Assembly: GCA_003347645.1 (NCBI GenBank)
Contig: QDFX01000002.1
Coordinates: forward strand, 124,001-188,000
Length of the DNA stretch: 64,000 nt
From: Rhizobiaceae bacterium CPCC 101076
Lineage (GTDB): Bacteria > Pseudomonadota > Alphaproteobacteria > Rhizobiales > Methylopilaceae
Reading direction: 5' to 3'
Part shown: positions 19,121 through 28,500 of the stretch, in pieces
How positions within the stretch are numbered: the stretch's first letter is position 1
Layout of the letters: every line of letters starts with the position of its first letter
Made by a program: the position numbers and the translations under genes
Notes under the pieces: model-generated
Seen by the model: only the letters and a program-made list of their open reading frames with translations
What the model was told of the DNA's origin: nothing
Databases searched by the model: none

Positions 19121-20623
19121 TCAGCGCGGCGGCGCGGGAGGCGGAGGCGCCGGGCGGCGCGGCTGCTGCGGGACGCTACCTGCGGCAGGAGGTCCCGCGG
19201 GAGCCGCCGCTGGGGGACGTTGCGCCGCCGGCGTCTGCTGGCGGCGCGGTCGCTGCGGTTGTGCGGCCGGAGCCGCCGCAGGAGGCGCCTGGTCGGCCGC
19301 ACCCTCGGTTTCCTCGGGCACAGCCTCTACCGGGGCACGGTCGGTATCCTGTCTGGCATTGTCGATCGCACGCCAGCGCGAAACGTTCTGGTTATGCTCG
19401 CTCAGTGTCGATGCGAATGCGTGGCCGCCCGAGCCGTCCGCGACGAAGTATATGTCGTTCGTCTGCGCCGGATTGGCGGCCGCCTCGAGCGAGGCGCGCC
19501 CCGGATTGGCGATCGGGCCAGGCGGCAGGCCGGGGATCGTATAGGTGTTGTAAGGCGTCGGACGGGTGATCTCGCTGCGCAGGATCGGGCGCCCCAAAGT
19601 GCCCTTGCCGCCCACCAGGCCGTAAATGATCGTGGGGTCGGATTGCAGGCGCATGCGCTTGCCGAGCCGGTTCACGAACACCGAGGCGACGCGCGGCCGC
19701 TCGCTGGCGATACCTGTCTCCTTCTCGACGATGGAGGCGAGCGTCACGAGTTCGAGCGGCGATTTCACCGGCACCGACGGATTGCGCTTCGCCCAGACCT
19801 CGTCGAGGAGCTTCTTCTGCGCCGTGGCCATGCGCTGAAGGATCTGCTCACGGCTGTCTCCACGCTTCACCTGATAGGTTTCAGGCAGAAGCGTACCCTC
19901 CGGCGGCACATCGCGAACGGGACCGGACAGCAGCGGCTCTTCCATCAGCCGGGTGACGATCTGCATCGAGGTCAGTCCTTCCGGCAGCGTGATCGTGTGC
20001 TCGACCACTTTGCCGGATGACAGCATGTCCATGATCTGGCGCATGCTCGCCCGCGCCGGGATTTCATATTCGCCAGCCTGTAGCGTGCCGCGATTGCCGG
20101 TTGCCTGGACACCCGCGACGAACAGCCATTCGCTGCTGATCGCTCCGGCCTTGCCCAGCGCTTCCGAAACGTCGCGGGCGCCCGCCCCGCGCGGCACGGA
20201 TACGACCGTGTCGGCTTGTAGCGGGCCCGGCTCGTCGAAGCGTTTGATGCCGTAGTAGACGGTCACCGCCAGCCCAATCAACGTCAGGATCAGGATGTTC
20301 AGCGCGGCGTTGAATCCAGCAACGAACGGACTGCGCGAACGCTCGGACCATCGCGGCCCCCGGCGCTTGGCCGGCGGAGCGGGCGGCGGCGGAGGAGGAG
20401 CGGCAGCGACCTTCTCCCTGCGTCCGCCAAACCACGAACGCTTGGTTGGCTTCCCTTGAGCGGCAGGTTGTGGCGCAGGTTCGGCTGGAGCAGAGTAGGA
20501 GATTGGCGTCGCCGGCTGCACGGGAGGCGCGGTCGAAGGCGCCGGACTGGCCGGTTCCGCCGGCGCGGGTACGTCGGGCGGCAGGTTGGCTGGATCGTTC
20601 GGGTCCGGTCGGTCCTGCATCAT
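19121..20623 (-). CDS. mltG: Endolytic peptidoglycan transglycosylase MltG
   Basis: 500 aa inner-membrane protein. Order: Pro/Ala-rich cytoplasmic N-terminus (1-90) with SWFGGRREK, one membrane helix (about 104-124, ALNILILTLIGLAVTVYYG), then the periplasmic YceG domain with catalytic Glu in SIVEKETGI and the conserved LQSDPTIIYG and NTYTIPGLPPGPIANPG. It cuts nascent glycan strands and so terminates them. A long disordered C-terminal tail rich in Pro, Ala, Gln and Arg (about 425-500) is beyond the catalytic domain. Two adjacent ATG codons are possible starts. Confidence 0.94.
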   Translation of the reverse strand: MMQDRPDPNDPANLPPDVPAPAEPASPAPSTAPPVQPATPISYSAPAEPAPQPAAQGKPTKRSWFGGRREKVAAAPPPPPPAPPAKRRGPRWSERSRSPFVAGFNAALNILILTLIGLAVTVYYGIKRFDEPGPLQADTVVSVPRGAGARDVSEALGKAGAISSEWLFVAGVQATGNRGTLQAGEYEIPARASMRQIMDMLSSGKVVEHTITLPEGLTSMQIVTRLMEEPLLSGPVRDVPPEGTLLPETYQVKRGDSREQILQRMATAQKKLLDEVWAKRNPSVPVKSPLELVTLASIVEKETGIASERPRVASVFVNRLGKRMRLQSDPTIIYGLVGGKGTLGRPILRSEITRPTPYNTYTIPGLPPGPIANPGRASLEAAANPAQTNDIYFVADGSGGHAFASTLSEHNQNVSRWRAIDNARQDTDRAPVEAVPEETEGAADQAPPAAAPAAQPQRPRRQQTPAAQRPPAAAPAGPPAAGSVPQQPRRPAPPPPAPPR

Positions 20624-20681
20624 CGCTCGTCACTGTCCGCGTTTCGGGATTCCGGCGCGGCTGGCGCCGGAACGGCGGTGC

Positions 20682-21944
20682 TCAGGCGTTGTAACGGCGG
20701 AAAATCAGGGACGCGTTTGTACCGCCAAAGCCGAACGAGTTCGACAACACGGTATTGATTTCCCGTTCCCGCTTCACCTTCGGCACGAGATCGATCGGCG
20801 TATCGACCGACGGATTGTCGAGGTTCAGTGTTGGCGGAGCCACCTGGTCGCGCATCGCGAGCAGGCAGAAGATCGCCTCGACCGAGCCCGCCGCACCGAG
20901 AAGATGGCCGATCGCCGACTTCGTCGACGACATCGAAATCTTGCCCGCCGCGTTTCCGACAACGCGCTCGACGGCCGCGAGTTCGATCGTGTCAGCCATG
21001 GTCGACGTGCCGTGCGCGTTGATATAGTCGAGCTCGCTCGCCGGAATACCGGCCCGCTTCAGCGCCGCCATCATCGAACGATAGGCGCCATCGCCGTCCT
21101 CGGTGGGAGCGGTGATGTGATACGCGTCGCCCGACATGCCGTAGCCGATCACCTCGCCGTAGATCTTGGCGCCGCGTGCCCTGGCGTGTTCGAGCTCCTC
21201 GACCACGACGACACCTGCGCCCTCACCCATGACGAAGCCGTCGCGGTCGCGGTCATACGGACGCGAGGCCTTCTCGGGGGTATCGTTGTAGCTGGTCGAG
21301 AGCGCCTTGCAGGCGGCGAAACCGGCGACGGAAATCCGGTTGATCGGCGATTCGGTACCGCCCGCGACCATCACGTCGGCGTCGCCGAGTGCGATAAGGC
21401 GCGCTGCATCGCCGATGGCGTGGGCGCCCGTCGAGCAGGCAGTCACGACGGCATGGTTCGGGCCTTTCAGCCCGTGCTCGATCGAGACATAACCGCCGGC
21501 GAGATTGATCAGACGGCCGGGAATGAAGAACGGTGAGACGCGGCGCGGACCCTTCTCCTTCAGGATGAGGGCGGTTTCCGCGATACCTTCGATTCCGCCG
21601 ATGCCGGAGCCGATCAGGACGCCGGTCGTGTTCTGCTCATCGGGCGTCTTCGGATGCCAGTCGGCATCGTTCAGCGCCTGCGTGGCGGCGGCCATCGCAA
21701 ACAGGATGAAATCGTCGACCTTGCGCTGCTCCTTCGGCTCCATCCATTCGTCAGGATTAAAGGTGCCGTCAGTGCCGTCGCCGCGAGTGACGCTGCAGGC
21801 GATTCTGGCCGGAAGATCCTCGACTTCGAACTTCTCAATCGGCTTCGCACCCGATTGTCCGTTCAGGAGCTTCTGCCAAGTCAGTTCCGCGCCATTGGCC
21901 AGCGGAGAGACCATTCCGATGCCGGTAACAACGACGCGTCTCAT
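20682..21944 (-). CDS. fabF: Beta-ketoacyl-ACP synthase II
   Basis: 420 aa condensing enzyme that elongates acyl-ACP with malonyl-ACP. Catalytic triad: Cys in VVTACSTGAHAIG, His in NAHGTSTMADT, His in KSAIGHLLGAAGS. C-terminal NSFGFGGTNASLIF is conserved. The ATG at 21944 follows a GGAG; a TTG directly in front of it (21947) is an unlikely alternative. It lies 49 bp after acpP and is followed by mltG after 58 bp, the standard cluster order. Confidence 0.97.
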   Translation of the reverse strand: MRRVVVTGIGMVSPLANGAELTWQKLLNGQSGAKPIEKFEVEDLPARIACSVTRGDGTDGTFNPDEWMEPKEQRKVDDFILFAMAAATQALNDADWHPKTPDEQNTTGVLIGSGIGGIEGIAETALILKEKGPRRVSPFFIPGRLINLAGGYVSIEHGLKGPNHAVVTACSTGAHAIGDAARLIALGDADVMVAGGTESPINRISVAGFAACKALSTSYNDTPEKASRPYDRDRDGFVMGEGAGVVVVEELEHARARGAKIYGEVIGYGMSGDAYHITAPTEDGDGAYRSMMAALKRAGIPASELDYINAHGTSTMADTIELAAVERVVGNAAGKISMSSTKSAIGHLLGAAGSVEAIFCLLAMRDQVAPPTLNLDNPSVDTPIDLVPKVKREREINTVLSNSFGFGGTNASLIFRRYNA

Positions 21945-21993
21945 CAAAGCTCCATGACGGAGCGCCGAAAGGCGCTCCGTGTTTCCTAAAAAA

Positions 21994-22230
21994 TCAGCCC
22001 GCGTTCTTCTCGAGGAAGCGCGTGGCGTCGCCGACGGTCAGGATCGTCTCGGCGGCATCGTCCGGGATTTCGACGCCGAACTCTTCCTCAAACGCCATGA
22101 CCAGCTCGACGGTGTCGAGGCTGTCCGCGCCCAGATCGTCGATGAAGCTGGCATTGTCCGTCACCTTCTCGGCGTCAACGCCAAGATGTTCAATGACGAT
22201 CTTCTTAACCCGTTCGGCAATGTCGCTCAT
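21994..22230 (-). CDS. acpP: Acyl carrier protein
   Basis: 78 aa acidic protein starting [17 protein letters not shown]. The phosphopantetheine attachment Ser lies in [14 protein letters not shown] (the DSL motif). It shuttles acyl chains among the Fab enzymes. The frame is open upstream to 22386 but the short form matches family length exactly. GAGGTACCGAGCG lies just upstream of the ATG. Confidence 0.98.
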   Translation of the reverse strand: MSDIAERVKKIVIEHLGVDAEKVTDNASFIDDLGADSLDTVELVMAFEEEFGVEIPDDAAETILTVGDATRFLEKNAG

Positions 22231-22464
22231 CGCTCGGTACCTCAAAAATGTTGGATGTGCCGCCACGGTCTGCGACTCGGGGAGAGCCACGGGCCCGATC
22301 GGGCATCGGTTTTTTTGCCCCCGCAGAGTGTCCGGCAGCGGGCGGCGCACCGCTCCGAAACCGGGCCTCTCTCCCCTCGGGATCAAAAATCGCGGGGTCG
22401 ATTAACACACTTATTTTAGATTGGCCACAAGCCCCGGCCAGCCTTCCACGCCTCAGCTCCGCCT
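22231..22464 (-). promoter_or_regulatory. acpP upstream region, probable separate promoter
   Basis: 234 bp between fabG and acpP, longer than other gaps in the cluster. Its fabG-proximal half is AT-rich for this genome (CCAATCTAAAATAAGTGTG, about 22406-22424), and a GC-rich leader follows with the run GGGGGCAAAAAAACCG. Given how highly ACP must be expressed, a dedicated promoter is likely, but I cannot identify -35/-10 boxes with confidence. Confidence 0.4.
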
Positions 22465-23202
22465 TCAGATCATCGCCATTCCGCCATTCACGTGCAGCGT
22501 CTGGCCGGTGACGTAGGATGCTTCGTCGCTGGCGAGATAGACCACAGCGGAGGCGACGTCACCACCCGTACCCAGACGGCCGGCCGGCACCTTCTCGATG
22601 ATCGTCTCTTTCTGCTTGTCGTTCAGCGCGTGCGTCATTGGGCTTTCGATGAAGCCAGGCGCCACGCAGTTCACGGTGATGCCGCGGCTCGCGACCTCCT
22701 GGGCCAGTGCCTTCGACATGCCGATCATGCCGGCCTTCGACGCCGCATAATTGCCCTGCCCCGGATTGCCCGTCACGCCGACGACCGAGGTGATTCCGAT
22801 CAGTCGTCCGGTACGGCGCTTCATCATCCCGCGCAGCGCAGAGCGATAGAGGCGGAATCCGGCGGTGAGATTGACCTGCAGGACGGCATCCCACTCCTCG
22901 TCCTTCATGCGCATGAAGAGATTGTCGCGAGTGATACCTGCGTTGTGGACAAGAATGTCGAGCCCGCCGAGCGCCGTCTCCGCCTGCCCCGCCAGTGCGT
23001 CGACCGCCGCCGCGTCGGAGAGGTTGCAGGTCAGGATATGCGTCCGCTCGCCGAGTTCGCCCGCAAGCGCATCGAGCGCCTCGGCGCGGGTGCCGGACAG
23101 GACGACGGTCGCGCCTTGTTTGTGAAGCGCGCGCGCGATGTCGCCGCCGATTCCACCCGTGGCGCCGGTGACGAGCGCTTTCTTCCCGGTCAGGTCAAAC
23201 AT
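22465..23202 (-). CDS. fabG: 3-oxoacyl-ACP reductase
   Basis: 245 aa short-chain dehydrogenase that reduces 3-oxoacyl-ACP with NADPH. Starts MFDLTGKKALVTGATGGIGG (cofactor loop TGATGGIG). Catalytic residues: N in HNAGITRDN, S in ITSVVGVTGN, Y-x3-K in YAASKAG. The ATG at 23202 is preceded by GGAGGAGGAATCATCAA; upstream open frame to 23301 lies in a repeat. Ends ASYVTGQTLHVNGGMAMI, as in FabG. Confidence 0.97.
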   Translation of the reverse strand: MFDLTGKKALVTGATGGIGGDIARALHKQGATVVLSGTRAEALDALAGELGERTHILTCNLSDAAAVDALAGQAETALGGLDILVHNAGITRDNLFMRMKDEEWDAVLQVNLTAGFRLYRSALRGMMKRRTGRLIGITSVVGVTGNPGQGNYAASKAGMIGMSKALAQEVASRGITVNCVAPGFIESPMTHALNDKQKETIIEKVPAGRLGTGGDVASAVVYLASDEASYVTGQTLHVNGGMAMI

Positions 23203-23220
23203 TTGATGATTCCTCCTCCA

Positions 23221-23310
23221 TCCCTCATGCCCGGGCTCGACCCGGGCATCCAGAGCCCCGAGATCGGCGCTGCGTCTGGATTGCCGGGTCAAGCCCGGCA
23301 ATGAGGGAGC
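23221..23310. repeat. Palindromic dispersed repeat between fabD and fabG
   Basis: An inverted pair: TCCCTCATGCCCGGGCTCGA at the left and TTGCCGGGTCAAGCCCGGCA then ATGAGGGAG at the right. It fills the gap from the fabD stop to the fabG ribosome-binding site. Same family as 6709-6801. Confidence 0.85.
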
Positions 23311-24246
23311 CTAGATTGAAAAGCTGGCCGCATCTTCCGGCGTGCCGATGCTGGTCCCTTCAACGCCGTCGGCAATGCGTTTCACCAGTCCGGCGAGCAC
23401 CTTGCCGGAACCAAGCTCGACGAACCGGGTCACGCCGTTCTGGGCCATATAAGCCACGCTCTCACGCCAGCGAACCGTTCCGGTCACCTGCTCGACGAGC
23501 AATTTGCGGATTTCGTCCGGGTCGGTGACGGCGCGCGCCACCATATTGGCGACGACCGGCACGACCGGAGCGTTGACCACGGCATCGAGCAGCGCGGTGC
23601 GCATCTTATCGGCCGCAGGCGCCATCAGCGGCGAATGGAACGGCGCGGACACCGGCAGCAGGATGCCGCGCTTCACGCCCTTGGCCTTGGCGATCTCGAT
23701 CGCGCGCTCGGCCGCTGCCTTGTGGCCGGAGACGACGACCTGTCCGCCGCCATTGTCGTTCGCGACCGTGAGAACCTCACCCTGCGCGGCTTCGGCCGCG
23801 ATCTCGCGGGCCTGGTCGGGATCGGTGCCGATCAGAGCGGTCATTCCGCCCTGCCCGACCGGCACGGCCTCCTGCATTGCCTCGCCGCGAATGCGCAGAA
23901 GGCGCGCGGCATCCGAAAGGGAGAGGCTGCGGGCGGCGCAAAGCGCCGAATATTCACCAAGGGAATGACCGGCCACGAACTTGGCGTTGCGTGCGAGATC
24001 GAGCCCGCGCTCCGCCTCGAGCACACGGAGCGCCGCGATCGACACCGCGAGGAGCGCCGGCTGAGTGTTCGCGGTCAGCGTCAGCTGGTCCTCGGGGCCT
24101 TCCCACATGATCTTGGAAAGCCTCTGTCCGAGCGCCTCGTCTACCTCGTCGAAGACCGCACGGGCCACGGGGAAGGCATCGGCGAGCGCGCGGCCCATGC
24201 CGACCTGCTGGCTGCCCTGCCCCGGAAAGACAAAGGCCGTTCCCAT
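23311..24246 (-). CDS. fabD: Malonyl-CoA:ACP transacylase
   Basis: 311 aa. Loads malonyl groups on ACP. Starts MGTAFVFPGQGSQQVGMGR. Catalytic Ser in VAGHSLGEYSALCAA, Arg in the ARLLRIRGEAMQ region, His in VSAPFHSPLM. The ATG at 24246 has AAGAGGAGACACG directly upstream; open frame to 24306 beyond is not conserved-looking. First gene of the leftward fab cluster. Confidence 0.97.
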   Translation of the reverse strand: MGTAFVFPGQGSQQVGMGRALADAFPVARAVFDEVDEALGQRLSKIMWEGPEDQLTLTANTQPALLAVSIAALRVLEAERGLDLARNAKFVAGHSLGEYSALCAARSLSLSDAARLLRIRGEAMQEAVPVGQGGMTALIGTDPDQAREIAAEAAQGEVLTVANDNGGGQVVVSGHKAAAERAIEIAKAKGVKRGILLPVSAPFHSPLMAPAADKMRTALLDAVVNAPVVPVVANMVARAVTDPDEIRKLLVEQVTGTVRWRESVAYMAQNGVTRFVELGSGKVLAGLVKRIADGVEGTSIGTPEDAASFSI

Positions 24247-24315
24247 CCGTGTCTCCTCTTGTTTCTTGAGGAGGCGCACAGACACGACACAGCGGCGCAC
24301 TGTCAAGCTCGCGCA

Positions 24316-24343
24316 AGCAAAAAGGCCGCCCGTCGGGCGGCCT
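24316..24343 (-). terminator. Intrinsic terminator downstream of the small secreted gene
   Basis: Perfect 9 bp stem AGGCCGCCC/GGGCGGCCT (24323-24331 with 24335-24343) followed on the minus strand by TTTTTGC. It closes the unit transcribed from the gene at 24365-24613 and insulates fabD. Confidence 0.85.
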
Positions 24344-24364
24344 CCTGGTCTCTGCCAGCTCTGC

Positions 24365-24613
24365 TTACTGATGGTACTTCTGTACCCTGTGGAAGGTCGC
24401 GGCCTTGGTCTGGGGAGCGGTCGAGACCGCCGGAGGCAGCTGATGGTGTGTCATACCGTACATCAATCCCTGCGACATCGGTGGAATCGCGGTATGCTCA
24501 TGGTAAATCTCGTTACGGATTTCTGCGTCGACCTTGCCGGAATTGGCGAGAGCAGCATTCGCACTGAGTGCAAGAGCACTCGATGCTATGAGAACGCGGA
24601 TAAGATTGGTCAT
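24365..24613 (-). CDS. Small exported protein, function unknown
   Basis: About 82 aa with signal peptide MTNLIRVLIASSALALSANA ending ALA, mature part about 60 aa: NSGKVDAEIRNEIYHEHTA and a His/Met-rich stretch MSQGLMYGMTHHQLPP. No family recognised. The start could also be the ATG at 24622, nine bases upstream; the frame is open to 24769 but only the part from the signal peptide looks coding. The terminator directly after the stop supports it as a real transcription unit. Confidence 0.6.
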   Translation of the reverse strand: MTNLIRVLIASSALALSANAALANSGKVDAEIRNEIYHEHTAIPPMSQGLMYGMTHHQLPPAVSTAPQTKAATFHRVQKYHQ

Positions 24614-24896
24614 AACTTCCATCCCGGTTGCGGCCGTCATTTGGCTGACCGCGATTGCTTCTGCTCGGGCGGCGAAGCTTTTGTTTACGTCGTCCGTGAC
24701 TATGAAATGGGTGCGCATAGCTGGACTGCAATCCTCGACAATGGTCGAATAATGAACGACTTCGATCACAGGTCCAGCGCGCGCGTGTCGGGCTATTCAA
24801 CCACCGGAAGAGTGGGTAGGCTGGTGGAGGCCGTTGCGACATAAGTGATCTGCACGGTGGTCGTCGCCAAACCACAGATTTAGAGGCAGGAGCGCC

Positions 24897-26504
24897 ATGC
24901 TTAAGGGCTTCTTACTTGCCTTCGCAACCAGCTGTGCACTCCTCTCCCCGCCACAGGCCCGAGCGGACACGTCGGTCCCAACGTCAATCGTCACACCGAA
25001 TGTGGTGGAGACATCGCGCGGTACGTTCGAGTTCAAAGATGGGGTGCCGACAGAGCCGACTGCCGACGCGCTCTACGATCAGCTCGACTTCACCTACGCC
25101 TACCGCACCTTCATGGACACCATGCGCGGCGTCAGCATCCGCGCGCTCCGGCGCGGAATGGAGGACATGGGTGTCAAGAAGAACGAGGTGCTGGTTTTCT
25201 CCGAACTGATGGACGCGAAGTCGCTGTTCCTGACCCCGAACGCGGACACGATCTACGTCATGGGGTGGCTCGACCTGAGCGACGGTCCGGTCGTGATCGA
25301 GTCGCCGCCCGAGTTCCTCGGCATCGTGCAGGATGCTTGGTTTCACTGGGTGACCGACATGGGCAGTCCGGGGCCCGACCGTGGCCTCGGCGGGAAATAC
25401 CTCATCGTCCCGCCCGGCTACGATGGAGAGCTACCGAACGGCGGCTACTTCATCGCCCACGCAAAGACGAACGGCATCCTCTGGTTCGGCCGCTCCTTTC
25501 TGAAGGACGGACGCGACCCGAAGCCGGCCGTCGACGTGATCAAGTCGTCCACGAAGGTCTACCCCTTCGAGCCGGGTGGCGTCGGCACCCCGATTGCCGC
25601 CTTCCTCGCCGGCACCGCGCGCCTCGGCAAGATCATCGAGCCCCCGGCTACCATTTTCCATGAGGGAAGCGGAAAGGTAATGAACACCCTTCCCCCGAAC
25701 GATTGGAGTTACTTCGAGCTACTGGACGAGGTGGTCCAGGACGAGCCCGCGACCGCGCTCGACGTCGAGCTGATGGGTCCAATCGCAGCCGTCGGCATTG
25801 TGAAAGGCAAGCCGTTCGCGCCCGACCAGCGCATGCGAGGGATCATGACGGACGCCGTCGCGGTGGCGAATGCCGCGTCGCGCAATCTCCTGATGAATCC
25901 GAGGGACCCAGACTGGTTCTTCTATCCCGACTCGTCCTGGTTCAACATGCTCTTCGAGAGCGGTTACGAGTTCGAGACCCCGATCCCCGAAATCACGCGT
26001 AACGGGGCAAAGCCCTACCCGCCGACGGGATACCGTCAGATGGACGCCCGCACGAGTTTCTTCTACGGCATCACCGGGATTACGCCGGCAATGGCGATGC
26101 GCCTGACGGGGATCGGCTCGCAGTATCTCATCACGGCGAGAGACGCCGACAGGAAGTACTTCGATGGGTCCAAAACCTACAAGGTCACGTTGCCTAAGGA
26201 TATTCCGGAGTCCAACTTCTGGTCGCTTACGGTGTACGACAACATGACCCGCTCGATGCTCGACACGCCGCAACGATACCCGCGGGCCGGCAGCCAGAGC
26301 TACCCTTCGCCCGCAGCGGAAGCCAATGCCGACGGCTCAACCACGGTCTACTTCTCACCAACCCAGCCGGTCGGAGTTGCCAGGGGAAACTGGATTCAGA
26401 CGATGCCAGACAAGGGCTGGTTTGTATGTCTGCGGCTTTATAGTCCGCTCGAGCCGTTCTTCGACCGGAGCTGGCGGATCAGCGAGATCGAAGCCATCAA
26501 ATGA
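24897..26504 (+). CDS. Exported DUF1254/DUF1214 domain protein
   Basis: 535 aa. Signal peptide MLKGFLLAFATSCALLSPPQ then ARA-D (cleavage near residue 23). The N-terminal DUF1254 region includes FLTPNADTIYVMGWLDLSDG (about 111-130). The C-terminal DUF1214 region includes NFWSLTVYDNMTRSML (about 445-460) and ends with a PDKGWFVCLRLYSP-type segment. Proteins with these paired domains are common exported proteins of unknown function in proteobacteria; I do not assign one. GGCAGGAG precedes the ATG. It stands alone between the fab and trp blocks. Confidence 0.88.
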   Translation: MLKGFLLAFATSCALLSPPQARADTSVPTSIVTPNVVETSRGTFEFKDGVPTEPTADALYDQLDFTYAYRTFMDTMRGVSIRALRRGMEDMGVKKNEVLVFSELMDAKSLFLTPNADTIYVMGWLDLSDGPVVIESPPEFLGIVQDAWFHWVTDMGSPGPDRGLGGKYLIVPPGYDGELPNGGYFIAHAKTNGILWFGRSFLKDGRDPKPAVDVIKSSTKVYPFEPGGVGTPIAAFLAGTARLGKIIEPPATIFHEGSGKVMNTLPPNDWSYFELLDEVVQDEPATALDVELMGPIAAVGIVKGKPFAPDQRMRGIMTDAVAVANAASRNLLMNPRDPDWFFYPDSSWFNMLFESGYEFETPIPEITRNGAKPYPPTGYRQMDARTSFFYGITGITPAMAMRLTGIGSQYLITARDADRKYFDGSKTYKVTLPKDIPESNFWSLTVYDNMTRSMLDTPQRYPRAGSQSYPSPAAEANADGSTTVYFSPTQPVGVARGNWIQTMPDKGWFVCLRLYSPLEPFFDRSWRISEIEAIK

Positions 26505-26721
26505 TGGATCCGACGGTGCTGGTCGGCGACACCGCCATGAACCAGACCTGATGGTTCCGTTTTGCAAAAGCCCGACGAGCGACGGCTTTATGTATTTCTC
26601 GAAGCGGAATTCCGCTTTCGCCAATTCAAGCTGTTCGCGTTCATCGGGTCACGGCCTAGCTGGAAACCGATCGGCCTCCGTCACACTCGCGCCGCTGCAC
26701 GGCGTCTGCTAAAGACCTCGC

Positions 26722-27342
26722 ATGATCCGCGTCACGCTCATCGACAACTACGACAGCTTCACTTTCAACGTGTTGCACGCCATCGGCCGCCTAGGCGCGC
26801 AGGTCAAAGTCCTGCGCAACGACAAGACCACGGTCGAGGACGTCATGGCCGACCGGCCGGACGCGATCGTGATCTCGCCGGGACCGTGTACGCCTAAAGA
26901 AGCAGGCATTTCCTGTGACCTGATCCGCCGCGCGGGCCCCGAGATTCCGGTTTTTGGCATCTGCCTCGGCATGCAGGCGATGGGCGACATCTACGGCGGC
27001 AACGTCGTTCGTGCGCCCGTGCCGGTCCACGGCAAGGTCAACCTGATCAACCATCAGGGCAAAAGCGTCTTCCGCGGCATCAACGAGCCGATCCACGCGA
27101 CGCGCTATCACTCGCTTGTCGTCGACCGCGCGACCCTGCCCGCCGAGCTCGAAGTGACGGCGGAGAGCGAGGACGGTCTGATCATGGGCCTGTCCCACAA
27201 AGAACTGCCGGTTCATGGCGTGCAGTTCCACCCCGAGAGCATTGCGTCCGAACACGGGTCCACCCTGTTTTCGAACTTCCTCGCGATCGCCCGCGAGTGG
27301 AACGACAGCCGCCGTACCGGCTCCCTCCGCAAGGCCGGCTGA
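26722..27342 (+). CDS. trpG: Anthranilate synthase component II (glutamine amidotransferase)
   Basis: 206 aa class-I glutamine amidotransferase that supplies ammonia to TrpE. Starts MIRVTLIDNYDSFTFNVLHA. Catalytic Cys in FGICLGMQAMG, His and Glu in GVQFHPESI. Many relatives carry trpE directly upstream or fused; here no trpE is visible in the window. The same protein may also serve PabB in folate synthesis. trpD follows within seven bases. Confidence 0.94.
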   Translation: MIRVTLIDNYDSFTFNVLHAIGRLGAQVKVLRNDKTTVEDVMADRPDAIVISPGPCTPKEAGISCDLIRRAGPEIPVFGICLGMQAMGDIYGGNVVRAPVPVHGKVNLINHQGKSVFRGINEPIHATRYHSLVVDRATLPAELEVTAESEDGLIMGLSHKELPVHGVQFHPESIASEHGSTLFSNFLAIAREWNDSRRTGSLRKAG

Positions 27343-27348
27343 TTGCCG

Positions 27349-28362
27349 ATGGACAGCTTCAAGCCTTTCGTCGCCCGTGTCTCCGACGGCCGTCCCCTCA
27401 CACGTGAGGAAGCGACCGCCGCGTTCGACATCATCATGTCCGGCGAGGCGACGCCCGCACAGATCGGCGCCTTCCTGATGGCGCTCCGCATCCGTGGCGA
27501 AGTCGTCGACGAGATCGCGGGCGCGGTCTCGGTCATGCGGGCCAAGATGACACCGGTCATCGCTCCGCCTGGCTCGGTCGACGTGGTCGGCACCGGCGGC
27601 GACAGCGCCGGCTCGTACAATATCTCTACTTGCGCCGCCTTCGTGGTCGCTGGCGCCGGCATTCCCGTCGCCAAGCACGGCAACCGGGCGCTTTCCTCCA
27701 AATCGGGCTCGGCGGACGTGCTGATTGCGCTGGGCGTAAAGATCGACATCCCGCCGGAAAAGATATCCGAATGCATCAACGAGGCCGGCATCGGCTTCAT
27801 GTTCGCGCCGAACCATCATTCGGCGATGCGCTATGTCGGCCCGGCCCGCGCCGAACTCGGCATCCGCACGATCTTCAACATACTGGGCCCGCTCTCGAAC
27901 CCGGCCGGCGTCACGCGCCAGATGGTCGGTGTGTTCTCGCGCGCCTGGGTCGAGCCGATCGCCCATGCGCTCGCGGCGCTCGGCACCGAGCATTCCTGGG
28001 TCGTCCACGGGTCCGATGGCCTGGATGAGATCACCGGTACCGGCCTGAGCCACGCCGCCGAGATCAGGAACGGTCAGGTGACTTTGTTCGACATCGATCC
28101 GCGCACGTTCGGCCTCACCTGCTGCACGGCGGAAGACCTCAAGGGCGGCGACGGCATCTATAATGCGGCGGCTCTGCTCGGCGTTCTCGACGGCGTCGAC
28201 AACGCCTATCGCGATGTCACGGTGCTGAACGCGGCCGCCGGTCTCGTCGTCGGAGGCAAGGCCGAGAACCTCGCGGAGGGCGTGGTGCTGGCCCAGCAGA
28301 GCATCGACACCGGTGCCGCTCGGGCGCGGTTGGAGAAGCTGATCGAAGTTTCGAATTCGTGA
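27349..28362 (+). CDS. trpD: Anthranilate phosphoribosyltransferase
   Basis: 337 aa. Joins anthranilate to PRPP. Conserved [18 protein letters not shown] (PRPP loop), [18 protein letters not shown] and [14 protein letters not shown] at 27349 chosen; a TTG six bases upstream is possible but less likely. A 138 bp gap with a repeat separates it from trpC. Confidence 0.96.
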   Translation: MDSFKPFVARVSDGRPLTREEATAAFDIIMSGEATPAQIGAFLMALRIRGEVVDEIAGAVSVMRAKMTPVIAPPGSVDVVGTGGDSAGSYNISTCAAFVVAGAGIPVAKHGNRALSSKSGSADVLIALGVKIDIPPEKISECINEAGIGFMFAPNHHSAMRYVGPARAELGIRTIFNILGPLSNPAGVTRQMVGVFSRAWVEPIAHALAALGTEHSWVVHGSDGLDEITGTGLSHAAEIRNGQVTLFDIDPRTFGLTCCTAEDLKGGDGIYNAAALLGVLDGVDNAYRDVTVLNAAAGLVVGGKAENLAEGVVLAQQSIDTGAARARLEKLIEVSNS

Positions 28363-28369
28363 TGGTCTG

Positions 28370-28498
28370 CCCCTCTCCCTTAGGGAGAGGGCCGGTTCGC
28401 CGGCAGGCGAGCGGGTGAGGGGTAAGGCCTATCGACAGCTTTTACCCCTCACCCGGTCACGGCTTCCGCCGTGACTCGACCTCTCCCCTTGGGAGAGG
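28370..28498. repeat. Palindromic repeat between trpD and trpC
   Basis: Two inverted modules: CCCCTCTCCCTTAGGGAGAG followed by GCGAGCGGGTGAGGGG, then the mirrored half with CCCCTCACCC, GGCTTCCGCCGTGACTC and CCTCTCCCCTTGGGAGAGG. Same family as 6917-6966. Its right edge GGGAGAGG lies three bases before the trpC ATG and acts as the Shine-Dalgarno. Confidence 0.85.
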
Positions 28499-28500
28499 TA

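Noticed and set aside
22231-22464. Riboswitch or leader RNA before acpP
   Set aside because: No conserved motif seen; hairpins are weak. Treated as a probable promoter region only.
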